Shown here: piece by piece, positions 63,333-64,000 of the stretch
Layout: each line of letters starts with the position of its first letter
Position numbering within the stretch: position 1 is the first letter of the stretch
Origin: Gadus chalcogrammus
Taxonomy: Eukaryota > Chordata > Actinopteri > Gadiformes > Gadidae
Direction of reading: 5' to 3'
NCBI RefSeq assembly: GCF_026213295.1
Contig: NC_079422.1
Span: 26,756,206-26,820,205 of the forward strand
DNA: 64,000 nt
Position numbers and translations under genes: made by a program
The notes under the pieces: generated by a model
What the model saw: only the letters and a program-made list of their open reading frames with translations
The model's database searches: none
Told to the model about the DNA's origin: nothing

Positions 63333-64000
63333 TGGACACGCCCACCTGTGATGTCATAAGGGGTCGTTTTCCAAAACGGCTTGTAACGGTAAACCACCCC
63401 ACACCTGGTGGCAGGTCATGTGACCTCTTTAACGGTAAACCACCCCACACCTGGTGGCCGGTCATGTGACCTCTTTAACGGGACTTCAGAGATGTTCTGC
63501 AGTCTAGCTTTGTTTGTTTTGCCTGTTGAAATAGTCCCGTTATTTTGGCAGATTATTTTACAGAATCCTTCAGTTTAGTCCGATGGTAGAAGCATTTAAC
63601 CAAACTGAAATGTTGCTGCCATTGGAAAAGAGAAGGGATTGATTCATGGTCAATATTTAGATTAGATTAGATTAGTTATCGCTGTGTTAATCCCCCGGAG
63701 GGGAAGTTCTTGTGTTACAGCATTGTAGAAGCCAAGGAAGAGATACAAGATATAATACAAAGTAGTGTAAAAGTAAATGCTACAGTAATGCTACAGTAAT
63801 GCAAAGGAAACGCTAAAGTAAATGCTACAATAAAGCTTAAGTAATGCTAAGGATATGCTAAATTAAATGCTACAGTAGTGCTAAAGTAATGCTAAGGAAA
63901 TGCTAAAGTAAATGCTATTCACCCCAAAAGTTGTTACAACCCTTTTTTATCAAGGTGAAAGATCAGTATCAGTACCTCCTCTTGTGCAGCGATCCCAAAC
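63333..64000. other. Continuation of copy 2 without genes
   Basis: Parallel to 54979-55680. Includes an extra 45-bp tandem duplication (TAACGGTAAACCACCCCACA + CCTGGTGG(C/A)) and the AATGCTA array. No coding evidence; the rest of the AidB-like gene is expected further right. Confidence 0.7.

Overview
The window is vertebrate nuclear DNA, almost certainly from a teleost fish. Genes have short exons with GT/AG introns, no operon structure is present, and the proteins are clear vertebrate orthologues. Teleost interspersed repeats, tRNA-derived SINEs and very dense (TG)n/(CA)n tracts and minisatellites fill the introns. The repeat load together with a TRIM RING/B-box/SPRY gene would fit a cod-like (gadiform) genome, but that is an inference.

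Layout. Five genes lie head to tail on the + strand: the 3' half of a class II glucose/fructose transporter (SLC2A11 type, to 5584), RBM19 (6495-16636, six-RRM rRNA-processing factor, 24 exons), PLBD2 (16978-22407, lysosomal phospholipase-B-like hydrolase, 12 exons), a TMEM248/TMEM219-family membrane protein (24141-26046, 5 exons) and MORC2 (28152-47848, GHKL ATPase/CW-domain chromatin silencer, 27 exons). Intergenic gaps are short: the RBM19 poly(A) signal lies about 150 bp before the PLBD2 start codon. After MORC2 come a minus-strand TRIM gene (49409-51031) and the first five exons of an AidB-like acyl-CoA dehydrogenase (52618-54903, +).

The right-hand 20 kb is a tandem segmental duplication. 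Copy 1 (44486-55746) starts inside the last codons of MORC2 exon 23. Copy 2 (55747 to at least 64000) repeats the same order: MORC2 exons 24-25, TRIM, dehydrogenase exon 1 and part of exon 5. All three genes are intact as far as visible in copy 1 and broken in copy 2 (MORC2 exons 26-27 lost, TRIM frameshifted twice, dehydrogenase exons 2-4 deleted). Mobile-element insertions present in only one copy (a 3-bp-TSD DNA transposon, a solo LTR, a LINE 3' tail) date from after the duplication or mark losses since.

The second unusual property is that many introns are filled by minisatellites that start at, or overlap, an exon/intron junction. In several cases the repeat unit carries a copy of the splice site: SLC2A11 exon 6 acceptor, PLBD2 exon 5 acceptor, the TMEM last-exon end, and the MORC2 exon 18 donor, where about 20 units of 28 bp each hold both a donor and an acceptor.

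Exon coordinates were read by hand from splice consensus, reading phase and recalled family sequences. Phases add up for every gene except MORC2, where exon 19 contains a one-base frame conflict. No alignment or database search was run.
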